Shown here in pieces: positions 44,820-54,309 of a DNA stretch of 64,000 nucleotides (position 1 is its first letter; every line of letters starts with the position of its first letter). The translations under genes and the position numbers were made by a program. Origin of the DNA: Nitrospirales bacterium. GTDB lineage: Bacteria > Nitrospirota > Nitrospiria > Nitrospirales > UBA8639. The notes under the pieces were generated by a model. That model ran no database searches, was not told where the DNA came from, and saw only the letters and a list, made by a program, of their open reading frames with translations. The stretch lies in contig JAJDBM010000070.1 in the NCBI GenBank assembly GCA_029261355.1, forward strand, positions 62,001 to 126,000, written 5' to 3'.

Positions 44820-45890
44820 CTATACGTTAAATTTAAAATGACAGACATCACCGTCTTTCAACACATATTCTTTACCTTCTGAGCGAATCAACCCTTTCTC
44901 ACGAAGGGCGGGTTCTGAGCCATATTGGTCAATATCCGAATAGCCGTATATGTCAGCTTTAATGAAACCTTTTTCAAAGTCGGTATGGATGACACCCGCT
45001 GCTTGTGGGGCTTTCGTGTCAACTGGAATAGTCCATGCACGAACTTCCTGAGGGCCACAGGTAAAGTAGGAGCACAATCCAAGGGTGGCGTAGGCGCCAA
45101 TGATCACTTTTTCAAGACCGCTTTGTTCCATGCCCAAATCTGTCATGAACATGTCACGATCTTCTCCTGATAGTTCAGCGATTTCGCTTTCTAACTTTCC
45201 ACAGAGCACCACTGATTCCGATCCACGTGTTTTCGCAATAGCTTGAAAGTTGGCAATGACTCCTGCGTTTGGGGATTCATCAGTATTGCCCACGTAAAAG
45301 ACAGGTTGTGCGGTGAGCAGAAAGTAGGGTTTGAGTACCTCTGGGTCAAGGCCAAGTGCACGTGCGGGTTTTCCGGCTTCCAGTCCGTTCTTCAACACGT
45401 CGAGAATTTCAAGCGTCTCCTTTGAGGTTTTATCACCTGATCTGGCTTTTCCGGAGATTTTGTCGTATTGCCGAGTGAGGCTGTCTAGATCAGCTAGCAT
45501 TAACTCTGTTTCAATGACTTCGATGTCTCGCTGTGGATCTACGTTCCCCATCGTATGTACGACTTCAGTATCTTCAAAGAGTCGAACCATATGAAGTATG
45601 GCATCAACTTCTCGAATATTCGCTAAAAATTTGTTGCCGAGGCCCTCACCCTGTGCCGCACCTTTGACAAGGCCTGCAATGTCGACAAATCGACAAGACG
45701 CAGGAATCGTCTTCTTGGGTTTGAAGAGATTGGTCAAGCGTGTGAGGCGAGAGTCCGGTACGCCAACGACCCCAACATTTGGTTCGATGGTGGTGAACGG
45801 ATAGTTTGATGCTGCTGCCGTGCCTGAGGTCAGCGCATTAAAAATCGTTGATTTGCCGACATTGGGAAGACCGACGATGCCAATTTCCAT
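44820..45890 (-). CDS. ychF: YchF/Obg-family ATPase
   Basis: A 356-residue P-loop protein that binds ATP rather than GTP. G1 is GLPNVGKST at 7-15, the switch region YPFTTIEPNVG is followed by DIAGLVKGAAQGEGLGNKFL, and the G4 position is NTDE instead of NKxD, which is what makes the family prefer ATP. A coiled-coil hairpin lies near 130-200. The C-terminal TGS domain has RAWTIPVDTKAPQAAGVIHTDF and YVLKDGDVCHFKFNV. It is linked to ribosome and stress physiology. It is a single gene on the minus strand. Confidence 0.95.
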   Translation of the reverse strand: MEIGIVGLPNVGKSTIFNALTSGTAAASNYPFTTIEPNVGVVGVPDSRLTRLTNLFKPKKTIPASCRFVDIAGLVKGAAQGEGLGNKFLANIREVDAILHMVRLFEDTEVVHTMGNVDPQRDIEVIETELMLADLDSLTRQYDKISGKARSGDKTSKETLEILDVLKNGLEAGKPARALGLDPEVLKPYFLLTAQPVFYVGNTDESPNAGVIANFQAIAKTRGSESVVLCGKLESEIAELSGEDRDMFMTDLGMEQSGLEKVIIGAYATLGLCSYFTCGPQEVRAWTIPVDTKAPQAAGVIHTDFEKGFIKADIYGYSDIDQYGSEPALREKGLIRSEGKEYVLKDGDVCHFKFNV

Positions 45891-45969
45891 AGGTTGACGA
45901 CTCTATCAGAAACGTACACCACTGGTCCCTAAGCCAAAAGCCCTATTGAAAGAGATTCAGGCGAATTGA

Positions 45970-47268
45970 TCATTGTAAGGGTTTTTCAAGAAAAGAGAGG
46001 ATATCTTCTTGGATGTCAGGATCTGTGACTAGCTCCGTATGTCCTACCATATAGGTACGTATCGTCGTTGGAAGTATGTGGTAGGCCGGGGGCAAAAGCG
46101 CGGAACGAACTGAGACCGTTTCATCGCCATCCTCATACAGTATCCTTGGATTAATGGAATGAATGGGTGAGACGGGTTTTCGATTATCAAAGAAGAGAGA
46201 GTCTGATCCTTGGATTTTCTGTTGTAGCCAGATGCCATTGGCCAATGTTGGAGAGCCTTTGGCGTACAGATACATGAGCGGGGGGAGTATGTGATCGTGG
46301 GAGGTTGCCGGAGTGTGAAGGAGTGTAAGAAATTTCTCAGAGCGCTCAAGCCAGTAAGACATGTATTCAGCCCGTTTCATCATAACGTCTTCAGAAAGAG
46401 AGCTTTTATTTTGGAGTAATCCCCATCCGGACTGTTTCCAGTTTTGAGGATTTCGAATCATGCCATATAGCGGGGTCAGGTTTGTCGAGAGTAATTGGTC
46501 AAGTTTCAGCGCTGGCAAGGTGTAATAACTTGAGGGAAATGATGAGTACGCCTCGGAGGTGAGCATAGACGTATTCCATTTAACGGTTATGCCAAAATTC
46601 ATATTGCGAAACGAATTCATGACCCCGAGAAAGGGGACACCTGCCATGACCACGGAGGAGACGGATTCAGCGCCTTCCCATGTTTCCTGTGCTGATTCAA
46701 TTTCTTGAGTGCCATATCGCAGGTAGTAACTGACGAGAAGGCCTCCAAGGCTATGAGCCACGAGAGTGATGTTCTGAGTTCCTTCTTGTCGGAGTTGTTT
46801 GATGAGTAGGTCAAGGCTTCGAATCGCTTTCAGCAAATCCATGCGCCAATCATAGGTAAATGGAATGACTCGAGCTTTATCGGCATACGTGGAGCGCAAG
46901 GTGTCTAATAAGGATCCATAGACATCAACGGAATAGAGAAGCGGAATGACGTCAATGGTATCGAGTATGGTGTCAGGACGCAGCGTGATGGCATTGGTCA
47001 AATTCAGGCTAGGAATGGGGAGCGTTAGTGGTTGATTTCCAAAAAGCGCTTCGGAGGGTGATATCCAAAGTAATTTACGATCGGATTCCCGAACCAACCG
47101 TGTGCCGTAATAGCCGGGAACCACAATGATTGCGGATTTAGGTTTGACTTCAATAGAGGAACGTGTCGCATTATTTGAGTAGCAGCCTGACAATGAACAG
47201 ATGAATGTCAATATTATGACCAGAGTGCTCAGCTTGCGACTTATCGTAGGGTATCTCAAGGCTGGCAT
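45970..47268 (-). CDS. LCAT/lipase-like alpha/beta hydrolase, lipoprotein
   Basis: A 432-residue exported hydrolase. The N-terminal hydrophobic signal ends SLSGC24-type, so it is probably lipid-anchored. The lecithin:cholesterol acyltransferase-like fold is seen in IIVVPGYYGTRLV (oxyanion loop), IPFTYDWRMD and the nucleophile elbow VAHSLGGLLVSYY. A later ILYEDGDETVSVRSALL gives the likely acid Asp, and VGHTELV gives the catalytic His. The substrate, lipid or ester, is unknown. It overlaps the upstream hydrolase gene by one base (TAATG), so the two are translationally coupled. Confidence 0.83.
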   Translation of the reverse strand: MPALRYPTISRKLSTLVIILTFICSLSGCYSNNATRSSIEVKPKSAIIVVPGYYGTRLVRESDRKLLWISPSEALFGNQPLTLPIPSLNLTNAITLRPDTILDTIDVIPLLYSVDVYGSLLDTLRSTYADKARVIPFTYDWRMDLLKAIRSLDLLIKQLRQEGTQNITLVAHSLGGLLVSYYLRYGTQEIESAQETWEGAESVSSVVMAGVPFLGVMNSFRNMNFGITVKWNTSMLTSEAYSSFPSSYYTLPALKLDQLLSTNLTPLYGMIRNPQNWKQSGWGLLQNKSSLSEDVMMKRAEYMSYWLERSEKFLTLLHTPATSHDHILPPLMYLYAKGSPTLANGIWLQQKIQGSDSLFFDNRKPVSPIHSINPRILYEDGDETVSVRSALLPPAYHILPTTIRTYMVGHTELVTDPDIQEDILSFLEKPLQ

Positions 47269-48023
47269 TAGTATGATGGTGGTGAAATTGTTTCTGCGAC
47301 CTCCAGAAAGGTCTTGAGGTTGCCGGGGCTGCTAAATCGATGGTCTCCAGTTTTCAGGAGAAGTTCAATGGGGTACTGAGGGTTTTGGGAAAGCAGCTGT
47401 TCAGTCATGTGCCAGCTACCCAATGGAGTAATGACATCGTCTTGCAGTCCATGCAGAATCGTTGTTGGCACTGGCCGAAGGTTTTCGAATCGTTGGGCCC
47501 ACAAGATTTCACTTTCTTCAACCCATTTCCAAGACAGTGGATAGTCGCGGTGTAGAACATCATCCTCCCAAGGCATCCAGCCGGTTTGTCGCCATTCTTC
47601 CCGTCGTGATTCGGGGATATCCTGAGCTCGTTTTTCCATCATGTTAAAAGCTGGAGCCAGGAGCAGTAGCTGTTGGACCTGCCGGTTTTCTTGCCCCAGA
47701 ATCCAGGCCAACCATCCACCTAACGATGAGCCGACAATGGTGAGTGGTGCGTCATCAGTGAGCATTTTGGTGACTCGCCGAGCGTCATCGAGCCAGTCAC
47801 TCAAGGTATAGTCTTGAAATGTACCTTCCGAGTCCCCATTTCCGCGAAAGTCAAAACAGCAGAACCCCCAATTCTGTTTTTGACACATTTCCGCCAATGC
47901 CTTGCTTTTACTTCCCCATCGTTTAGAAAGAAAACCGGTAATAAATAATATTTGATGTCTCTCCCCAGGGATATGATCACCAATGATGAGTTTGGAGTCT
48001 CTTCCTTGTAACTCAAAGTGCAT
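47268..48023 (-). CDS. alpha/beta hydrolase, cytoplasmic
   Basis: A 251-residue soluble hydrolase. Motifs are QILFITGFLSKRWG (oxyanion region), WGFCCFDFRGNGDSEG, the nucleophile elbow IVGSSLGGWLAWIL with Ser in GSSLGG, the acid region ILHGLQDDVITP and the final His in KTGDHRFSSPGNL. This order is typical of serine aminopeptidase or carboxylesterase-like proteins. There is no signal peptide. It is the first of a two-gene unit with the lipase-like lipoprotein; both may act on lipid or ester products. Confidence 0.85.
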   Translation of the reverse strand: MHFELQGRDSKLIIGDHIPGERHQILFITGFLSKRWGSKSKALAEMCQKQNWGFCCFDFRGNGDSEGTFQDYTLSDWLDDARRVTKMLTDDAPLTIVGSSLGGWLAWILGQENRQVQQLLLLAPAFNMMEKRAQDIPESRREEWRQTGWMPWEDDVLHRDYPLSWKWVEESEILWAQRFENLRPVPTTILHGLQDDVITPLGSWHMTEQLLSQNPQYPIELLLKTGDHRFSSPGNLKTFLEVAETISPPSY

Positions 48024-48516
48024 AGCTGTCTTCCTTTTGCTGTTTAAATTGCGTGCAGGAATATGTCTCTAGATAAAGTCTATGTTGACGCTGGATTGCT
48101 GGCCTGCCTGGTCTATTGGCGGGTAGAGAGTAAATGAAGGCCATAACATGAAAAAGATGGAATTCATTAAAGAATTAATTTTGAAATTGATGCGATGTGA
48201 AAGTCTGAGTCATGTTTGTATGTGGTGAGCTTAGGGAGTCTAGGTCATCATGTTTTGGAAATAATTAACTGCCTGAGTTGTGTTCTGCAATTAAGTTAAT
48301 GCAAGGCTTGAATTATTGGAGCGTCGGAATTTCTTAGGTGATACTAGCAGTATTTCCTAAGCAGCCTTTCCAGCAAGGTTCATGTATCGAGTCCCTTATG
48401 ATGAAATTATAAAGTATTCATATGCATATTATAAATACATTCATTGGTAATTTTTGTTTGTTTGTTTTTGGCTGATCGATCTGTTGATTGCATTCTGATT
48501 TCTGGGCTAATCATAC

Positions 48517-48536
48517 CAATGGCCGAAATTCCATTG
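48517..48536. promoter_or_regulatory. inverted repeat CAATGG-N8-CCATTG upstream of the porin promoter
   Basis: Perfect 6-bp arms centred about 65 bases ahead of the -35 box of the porin/mod promoter. Its place fits an activator or repressor site. It does not match the classical ModE box. Confidence 0.35.
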
Positions 48537-48589
48537 ACTCTTAACCAGAATTTTATCAATAGAATTGCATTGGTAAACGTAATAGTAAA

Positions 48590-48618
48590 TTGACATATAG
48601 TAAATGATAAACTACTAT
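48590..48618 (+). promoter_or_regulatory. sigma-70-type promoter of the porin/mod operon
   Basis: A consensus -35 TTGACA at 48590-48595, a 17-base spacer and a -10 TACTAT at 48613-48618. The predicted start of transcription is near 48625, about 20 bases before the porin ATG. It is the clearest promoter in the window. Confidence 0.65.
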
Positions 48619-48645
48619 TTAGGTCATTGAAAGATTTGATGAATT

Positions 48646-50178
48646 ATGTCAAGGGATGTGTGGATAGAAAACATGCCATGTACAGGCGGAAAGCGTCCTT
48701 GGATTTTCTATTTTCTGAGCATGGTCGTGCTTGTATGGGGAAACATGGGGAAAGCCCAATCCGCCACATATTTTCCCAATCATTCTATGCTGGAAAGAGC
48801 ACGCAGCCCTTCTACCTTGCAAGAAGTGAAGACCTACGACCTGTCGATATCCCCATTGTCCCTCTCGGAGTCTGCCGATGCCGTATTAATTCGAACGAAG
48901 GAATGGAAGTGGGAGCGGTATTTACAGCAGACTTTGAATCTGCCTGATTGGGTTGATCTGGGAATTGAACATCGGACTCGTTTTGAAGTGTATGACCATC
49001 CCTGGCGATCAAGTCAACGGTTAGGGAGAACCGATCCACAGATTCAGCAACGATCGCGGATACGATTTGGCTTGAATCGGGCTGTGGTGAAATTTCTCTT
49101 TGAGGGACAAGACTCCAGAGTCCATCTCGATGATTCTGGTGATTTTGTCACGACGGGTACGAGAAATGAGTGGGACATTCTCCAAGTCTTCGTTTCCTTG
49201 ACAGGAACGAATATTTTTGGTGCAGGCTTACGAACTGATCTTCACCTGGGGCGACTTACGATGGATTTCGGTCGCCGTCGCCTTGTGGCGAGAAATAATT
49301 TTCGTAATACGACTAACGCATTTAACGGGCTGCATTGGCAAGTGGCCAAAGAACAAGATTGGCGTATTCGTGCATTTCTTGTGGAACCTGTTTTTCGAGA
49401 TCAGGTTCAACTTGATGAACAATCGAAGCGAAGTATCTTCTGGGGGATCTATGGCGAATCACATTATGTTCCATGGTTCCGCATGAATGCCTATTACTTT
49501 GGGCTGAATGATCAACGAAATTCTTCGGTTCGTTCTCAACGTACCTTCTCTACGTTCGGACTTCGGTTTTTTAAAGATCCCCAACATAGCCAGTTTGATT
49601 ATGAAATTGAAAGTATGTGGCAGATTGGCAAACGAGGCAATGTCGATCACTTCGCACATTTTCAACATATTGACCTCGGCTATACATTTGATGTTTCCTG
49701 GTCACCGCGATTTGTCATTGTTTATGACTATGCCAGTGGAGATCGAAATCCGAATGATAACTATGATTCAGCTTTTGATACCTTATTCGGTGCTCGTCGG
49801 TTTGAGTATGCCCCTACTGGGAATTATGGACCGTTTTTTCGAACAAACCTCAGTTCCCCAGGATGGCGACTGATTGTGACTCCGGGTAAAGAATGGAAAT
49901 TGCATCTCAAGCACCGTGTGTGGTATCTCGCGAATTCACGAGGTGCATTCGCCAGTAACGGACTTCGTGATGGTAGTGAGGGTTCTGGGAATTTTCTCGG
50001 ACATGATGTGGAAGTACGGGCACAGTGGAAACTGAATGACAATTTGGAATGTGATGCTGGGTATGTCCATTGGTTTAAAGGCAGTTATTTTGATCGATTA
50101 CCCAGGACGGCTGGGCTACCATCTGGTGGTCACAAGGATACTGATTATGTATATATCTTGACAACATTCAGACTGTAA
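48646..50178 (+). CDS. alginate-export-family outer-membrane beta-barrel porin
   Basis: A 510-residue outer-membrane protein with a Sec signal (hydrophobic about 20-40). The body is a run of amphipathic strands with aromatic girdles, for example WVDLGIEHRTRFEVYDHPW, LTMDFGRRRLVARNNFRNT, FRMNAYYFG and FVIVYDYASGDRNPNDN. It ends in the terminal strand DYVYILTTFRL, with a final aromatic-x-Leu suited to barrel insertion. The pattern is that of the alginate export (AlgE) family, many members of which are general anion channels. It stands 41 bases ahead of modA and shares its promoter, so a role in oxyanion entry is as likely as polymer export. Confidence 0.85.
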   Translation: MSRDVWIENMPCTGGKRPWIFYFLSMVVLVWGNMGKAQSATYFPNHSMLERARSPSTLQEVKTYDLSISPLSLSESADAVLIRTKEWKWERYLQQTLNLPDWVDLGIEHRTRFEVYDHPWRSSQRLGRTDPQIQQRSRIRFGLNRAVVKFLFEGQDSRVHLDDSGDFVTTGTRNEWDILQVFVSLTGTNIFGAGLRTDLHLGRLTMDFGRRRLVARNNFRNTTNAFNGLHWQVAKEQDWRIRAFLVEPVFRDQVQLDEQSKRSIFWGIYGESHYVPWFRMNAYYFGLNDQRNSSVRSQRTFSTFGLRFFKDPQHSQFDYEIESMWQIGKRGNVDHFAHFQHIDLGYTFDVSWSPRFVIVYDYASGDRNPNDNYDSAFDTLFGARRFEYAPTGNYGPFFRTNLSSPGWRLIVTPGKEWKLHLKHRVWYLANSRGAFASNGLRDGSEGSGNFLGHDVEVRAQWKLNDNLECDAGYVHWFKGSYFDRLPRTAGLPSGGHKDTDYVYILTTFRL

Positions 50179-50219
50179 TCACCGAAACATGAGAGATGAG
50201 TCGAAATAAGGAATCGTTT

Positions 50220-50981
50220 ATGAGGTCGAGAATTAGTTGCTGTCTGTTCTTTCTTATTGTCACGTTACATGTGAACGTAGTCATTGCTGGAGAGGTTCGC
50301 GTTGCGGTCGCATCAAATTTTCTTGCGACCCTCAATGAAATTGCCAAGACCTTTGAACATGATACAGGTCATGATGTCTCGATTAGCTCTGGGTCAACCG
50401 GAAAGCTGTATGCGCAGATCACAAACGGTGCCCCATTTGATGTGTTTTTTTCCGCTGATGAATATCGTCCAACCCTGATGGAAGAAGAGGGGCTCGCCGT
50501 CAAAGGAAGTCGTTTTACGTATGCGATAGGAAGACTGACATTGTGGAGCGCTGATCCAACGTTTATTAAGAGTGACGGGAAATTGTTATTGTCGAAGGGG
50601 CGTTTCTCATATCTCGCTATTGCCAACCCGAAAACAGCCCCCTATGGAAGCGCGGCAGAGCAAGTCCTCAAAGGGTTAGGGGTGTTGAGACAGGTTAAAG
50701 GTCGAATTGTACAAGGGGAAAATATTGGACAAACATTTCAATTTGTCTTTTCAGGCAACGCTGAGATTGGATTAGTCGCTCTGTCTCAGGTCTTAGATCC
50801 TAAAAGACAGGGGGCGGGCAGCCGATGGAATGTTCCGATACATTTGTATAACCCGCTACACCAACAAGCTGCGCTTTTGGTCAATGGGAAAGATAATGAA
50901 GTTGCAAAAGGATTTCTCGAATATGTGACGTCACCCAAGGTGCGGAGTATCATTGAGCGATTTGGTTATGGTTTTAACTGA
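50220..50981 (+). CDS. modA: periplasmic molybdate-binding protein
   Basis: A ModA of 253 residues from the ATG at 50220, which has AAGGA seven bases upstream; an in-frame ATG at 50196 is less well placed. The signal peptide ends VVIAG. The mature protein opens EVRVAVASNFLATLNEIAKTF, with the ligand residues of ModA in SSGSTGKLYAQITNGAPFDVFFSAD and later AIANPKTAPYGSAAEQVL and GNAEIGLVALSQ. It should bind molybdate or tungstate in the periplasm and deliver it to ModB. The gene order porin-modA-modB-modC is tight. Confidence 0.94.
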   Translation: MRSRISCCLFFLIVTLHVNVVIAGEVRVAVASNFLATLNEIAKTFEHDTGHDVSISSGSTGKLYAQITNGAPFDVFFSADEYRPTLMEEEGLAVKGSRFTYAIGRLTLWSADPTFIKSDGKLLLSKGRFSYLAIANPKTAPYGSAAEQVLKGLGVLRQVKGRIVQGENIGQTFQFVFSGNAEIGLVALSQVLDPKRQGAGSRWNVPIHLYNPLHQQAALLVNGKDNEVAKGFLEYVTSPKVRSIIERFGYGFN

Positions 50982-51006
50982 GCGAACGTGGTGAAGGGAA
51001 GTTATC

Positions 51007-51684
51007 ATGCCTGACATGGATTGGGGCCCGCTATGGTTAACGATGCAGCTCGCGGGAGTGACTGTCATCGTCTTGCTTATTGTTGGCACGCCGTTGGCTT
51101 GGTGGCTTGCGTTTACGAAATCGTCATGGCGAACACCCATTGAGGCGATTGTAGCGCTGCCGATTGTGTTGCCGCCGACTGTCCTCGGGTTTTATTTGTT
51201 GGTGGCGCTTGGGCCGCATGGTCCAATTGGTGGGCCATGGAAAGAACTAACCGGTTCAGCACTTTCCTTTACGTTTACCGGCCTAGTCATTGCTTCGGCC
51301 TTCTATTCATTGCCGTTTGTCGTCCAACCGTTACATGGGGCTTTTGAATCAGTTGGAAAAAAACCGTTAGAAGCTGCATGGGCATTGGGAGCCAGCAAAC
51401 TCGATGCCTTTTTTACGGTCGCTTCCCCAATGGCTGTCCGAGGGTTTTTGAGTGCCATTGTTTTAGGGTTTGCACATACGCTTGGTGAGTTTGGTGTGGT
51501 GCTCATGGTTGGCGGAAATATTCCGGGGGTCACTAAAGTTCTGTCCATTGCGATTTATGATCATGTGGAAGTGCTGGAATATACCCAAGCACATTTTCTC
51601 TCAGCTTTTCTTCTGATCTTTAGTTTTCTGATTCTTACGGTTGTGTATACCGTGAATCGTCGTCTCCCGATTCATATCTCATGA
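51007..51684 (+). CDS. modB: molybdate ABC transporter permease
   Basis: A 225-residue inner-membrane permease with five to six helices. The ModB-type loop VALPIVLPPTVLGFYLLVAL is present, and the EAA loop EAAWALGASKLDAFFTVASP that contacts ModC lies at about 120-140, followed by AHTLGEFGVVLMVGGNIPG. AAGGGAAG upstream supports the start. Its end overlaps modC by four bases (ATGA), which suggests coupled translation. Confidence 0.95.
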   Translation: MPDMDWGPLWLTMQLAGVTVIVLLIVGTPLAWWLAFTKSSWRTPIEAIVALPIVLPPTVLGFYLLVALGPHGPIGGPWKELTGSALSFTFTGLVIASAFYSLPFVVQPLHGAFESVGKKPLEAAWALGASKLDAFFTVASPMAVRGFLSAIVLGFAHTLGEFGVVLMVGGNIPGVTKVLSIAIYDHVEVLEYTQAHFLSAFLLIFSFLILTVVYTVNRRLPIHIS

Positions 51685-52781
51685 GTATGCTATCTTTTCA
51701 ATTCGACGTGCAGTATTCGACCTTCCATCTTCAGGTAGCCCTGGAAATTCCCTTGCGAGGGGTGACGGCCATTTTCGGTCCATCAGGATGTGGGAAAACA
51801 ACATTGCTACGGTGCCTTGCAGGGCTTGAGCGATCACCGAGCGGAAGGCTTCAATTTGGAGAGACCATCTGGCAGGATGAAGCCCGTGGGGTGTTTTTCC
51901 AGATTTCGCAACGGGAGATCGGCTATGTCTTTCAGGAGCCTCGACTGTTTTCTCATTTATCCGTTCGATCAAATTTAGAATATGGTCTCAAGCGTACGCC
52001 TCACGAAAAGCAAAGACTCTCGTTAGGGAAAGTTGTCGATATTCTTGGCCTCGAAGATCTTCTCGAGCGAAGACCACATGGTCTATCAGGTGGAGAGCAG
52101 CAGCGCGTCGCTATTGGGCGGGCGTTACTGACAAGCCCTGAACTCTTACTCATGGATGAACCCCTGAGTTCACTCGATCTCAAGCGAAAACGAGAAATTC
52201 TACCATTCATTCACCGACTCGATACTGAATTGCACATTCCCATCATCTACGTGAGTCATTCTTTACAAGAAGTGCTGCAATTGGCGACGACGTTGGTGAT
52301 GCTCAAAGATGGACGTGTGACAGGCTTTGGTCCCTTGAGTGAAGTATTCGCGCAGCTCGACTCAAGAAGTTTTATGGAAGAAAGTCATGTCGGGGCTGTG
52401 ATTGATACGAAAGTAGAGTCACATGATACGGAGTTTGGTTTGACGAAACTGGCATTTGGAGGACGACATTTGTTTGTTCCGCATCAAGAGCAGCAGATAG
52501 GGGAACGTCTGCGTGTGCAAATTCTTTCGCGAGATGTGAGTATTGTGACCAGTGTCCCTAAGTCGTTTCAAAGCAGTGTGCTGAATATATTGGAAGCGAC
52601 TGTCATTGATATTGGAACCGCTGAGCTAGAACATCCGTTTGTTGATATTAAATTAGATATTGGCTGGCCTCTTCTCGCAACGATCACCCGAAAGTCCCTG
52701 GTCGGTTTAACCCTTCAAATTGGCCAAAAGGTTTATGCACAAATCAAAGCCGTATCCTTTAGTCAAGAGCGGTCAATGTAA
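51681..52781 (+). CDS. modC: molybdate ABC transporter ATPase with C-terminal TOBE/Mop domain
   Basis: A 366-residue ATPase. Walker A is GPSGCGKT at 33-40, the signature LSGGEQQRVAIGRALL, Walker B LLLMDEPLSSLD and the H-loop YVSHSLQEVL. Residues about 290-355 form a Mop/TOBE domain (SSVLNILEATVIDIG, FVDIKLDIG, LLATITRKSLVGL) that binds the oxyanion and can inhibit the transporter when the cell is replete. Only 7 bases separate its stop from the end of the convergent regulator gene. Confidence 0.95.
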   Translation: MSMLSFQFDVQYSTFHLQVALEIPLRGVTAIFGPSGCGKTTLLRCLAGLERSPSGRLQFGETIWQDEARGVFFQISQREIGYVFQEPRLFSHLSVRSNLEYGLKRTPHEKQRLSLGKVVDILGLEDLLERRPHGLSGGEQQRVAIGRALLTSPELLLMDEPLSSLDLKRKREILPFIHRLDTELHIPIIYVSHSLQEVLQLATTLVMLKDGRVTGFGPLSEVFAQLDSRSFMEESHVGAVIDTKVESHDTEFGLTKLAFGGRHLFVPHQEQQIGERLRVQILSRDVSIVTSVPKSFQSSVLNILEATVIDIGTAELEHPFVDIKLDIGWPLLATITRKSLVGLTLQIGQKVYAQIKAVSFSQERSM

Positions 52782-52788
52782 TCTTCTT

Positions 52789-53997
52789 TTACCAATTGAG
52801 AGATTTTCCAATTTCGGTCACGTTGTATCCACCGATGGCTTGCAGCTCTTGCCGAAAGGGCCGACTCACCATGACATCAAAGAGTCGAGAAATCATCGGG
52901 TGTGAGTCGAGGACATCGTTTCGTAAAATAAGATCATAATGCTCTTCACGCAAAGGTAGGAATGCTAAGCCGTACTGACGAGCTGCAGCTTCGACGCCGA
53001 TTCCCACATCTGCCATGCCATCCCGAACGAGCCGGGCCACTTCCAAATGTGACGCGACTTCATGGTCATACCCCTTTACCTGCTGACCTGTGATGCCTGA
53101 TGCATGAAGCAGTTTATCGAGTAGTTGCCTGGACCCTGACCCAGGTTCTCTATTGATCAGTTGAATGCCTCGTTTGAGGAAATCCTCAACCGTACGGATA
53201 TGTTTCGGATTACCTGGACGTACTAATAGGCCCTGGACCCATGAGGCGAAACGCACCCCTCGAAAGTCTTTTCCCCGAACATGTTGTTTTAAATAAGGGA
53301 TATTACTTTCTCCTGATTTGGTATCCACTAAATGTACGCCAGCCATATGCACTTCACCATGGAGCAGTGCCTTCACCGCATTGGTGCTGCCCATCGTCCA
53401 GTTTGTCACTCCAGCTATGGCATGGTGAGAACGTACATGTTCTCCGGCCAAAAATAAAGAAGGATCGCAGCCAGCAATCATAATGTGATGTGTGATTTTT
53501 TCACGATTATGAAGTAGGCTGACCTGTACGCGCGGGGATTTTCGACTTTGCTTTTTAGGAATGGCTCCGGTCACGATTCCGTCGGCAGGCATGACAAAAT
53601 TTAGCATATCACCCAATTGTGATACGGGCCTGGCAATCATGCGGTTACCTATCTGAGATAGCTTGACGCGTAAGGGACGTCCATCAAGCGTTGATGGCCC
53701 CAATAACTCAGCCTCAACTTGTTCACCATTTGATGGAAGAGAAAAAAGATCTTCGACGGAACATCCTAAGACTCGAGCCAATTGTAAGGCCAGTGAAGTA
53801 TTGGGGAGATATTGGTTGTGTTCAATTGCATGCATAGCCTGTCGAGTCAAACCAACTAGATTGGCTACCTCAACTTGAGCCATGCCTTTGGATTTTCGCA
53901 TGGCCAGCACCGTATTCTTAATGGCTTGCTCCGAACTCAGAGCAGGTCCAGTCTTTCCTATTCTGGCCCCTGTTTGTACTTTTTTCATGTTTCCCAT
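52789..53997 (-). CDS. HTH regulator with a molybdate-binding-protein-like (COG1910-type) domain
   Basis: A regulator of 402 residues from the ATG at 53997; an ATG at 53988 is also possible. An XRE-type helix-turn-helix lies at about 25-80 (MRKSKGMAQVEVANLVGLT, RQAMHAIEHNQYLPN). A small middle domain (about 85-150) follows. The C-terminal half is a periplasmic-binding-protein-like fold: IMIAGCDPSLFLAGEH, WTMGSTNAVKALLHGEVHMA and NREPGSGSRQLLDKLL. It ends with the GMADVGIGVEAAA segment typical of the molybdate-binding-like regulators that replace ModE in many bacteria. It is convergent with modC, so it probably senses molybdate and controls the porin/mod promoter. Confidence 0.87.
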   Translation of the reverse strand: MGNMKKVQTGARIGKTGPALSSEQAIKNTVLAMRKSKGMAQVEVANLVGLTRQAMHAIEHNQYLPNTSLALQLARVLGCSVEDLFSLPSNGEQVEAELLGPSTLDGRPLRVKLSQIGNRMIARPVSQLGDMLNFVMPADGIVTGAIPKKQSRKSPRVQVSLLHNREKITHHIMIAGCDPSLFLAGEHVRSHHAIAGVTNWTMGSTNAVKALLHGEVHMAGVHLVDTKSGESNIPYLKQHVRGKDFRGVRFASWVQGLLVRPGNPKHIRTVEDFLKRGIQLINREPGSGSRQLLDKLLHASGITGQQVKGYDHEVASHLEVARLVRDGMADVGIGVEAAARQYGLAFLPLREEHYDLILRNDVLDSHPMISRLFDVMVSRPFRQELQAIGGYNVTEIGKSLNW

Positions 53998-54090
53998 GCT
54001 ACCCAACGTTCAGGCGAAAGTACAGGCAGGGTAAGATATAAAAACCCTTTTCCTGGAACCTGTGCTGACAAGTATTTACGAACCAATGGA

Positions 54091-54309
54091 TCATGGCGAA
54101 AGGTGTTTGTTGAGACTCTGCCAATTAGAAGCCTGGTTTCCTTGATTAGGAAGTGTGCCAATGAAGTCAAGGTCTTCCGGGTTTGGTTGACCTACGGCAA
54201 TGATTGGGTGTGAGTCAAGAGCATCCTCTGGTACATCAAGAATAACATTAACCGTATCATGATCTGTTAGGAAAAAACTGGAATGATATTTTAACGATGT
54301 GATCGACAC
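54091..54309 (-). CDS. possible small protein of unknown function
   Basis: A 72-residue frame with a GTG start, upstream of the HTH regulator gene on the same strand. The middle DVPEDALDSHPIIAVGQPNP looks protein-like, but there is no clear ribosome binding site or family. A competing frame overlaps it. I list it as a possibility only; the remaining bases of the gap 53998-54487 show nothing else. Confidence 0.25.
   Translation of the reverse strand: MSITSLKYHSSFFLTDHDTVNVILDVPEDALDSHPIIAVGQPNPEDLDFIGTLPNQGNQASNWQSLNKHLSP

Larger units (their letters stand above)
48024..48645. other. intergenic region upstream of the porin/mod operon
   Basis: 622 bases between divergent genes. It contains an inverted repeat CAATGG-N8-CCATTG (48517-48536) and a strong promoter (48590-48618). 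No gene is seen. The placement suits a regulated operon. Confidence 0.6.

Noticed and set aside
48646-50178. Dedicated alginate exporter for the AlgD-like locus
   Set aside because: It is about 35 kb from algD, no alg8/alg44 is present, and it is in a tight operon with modABC.
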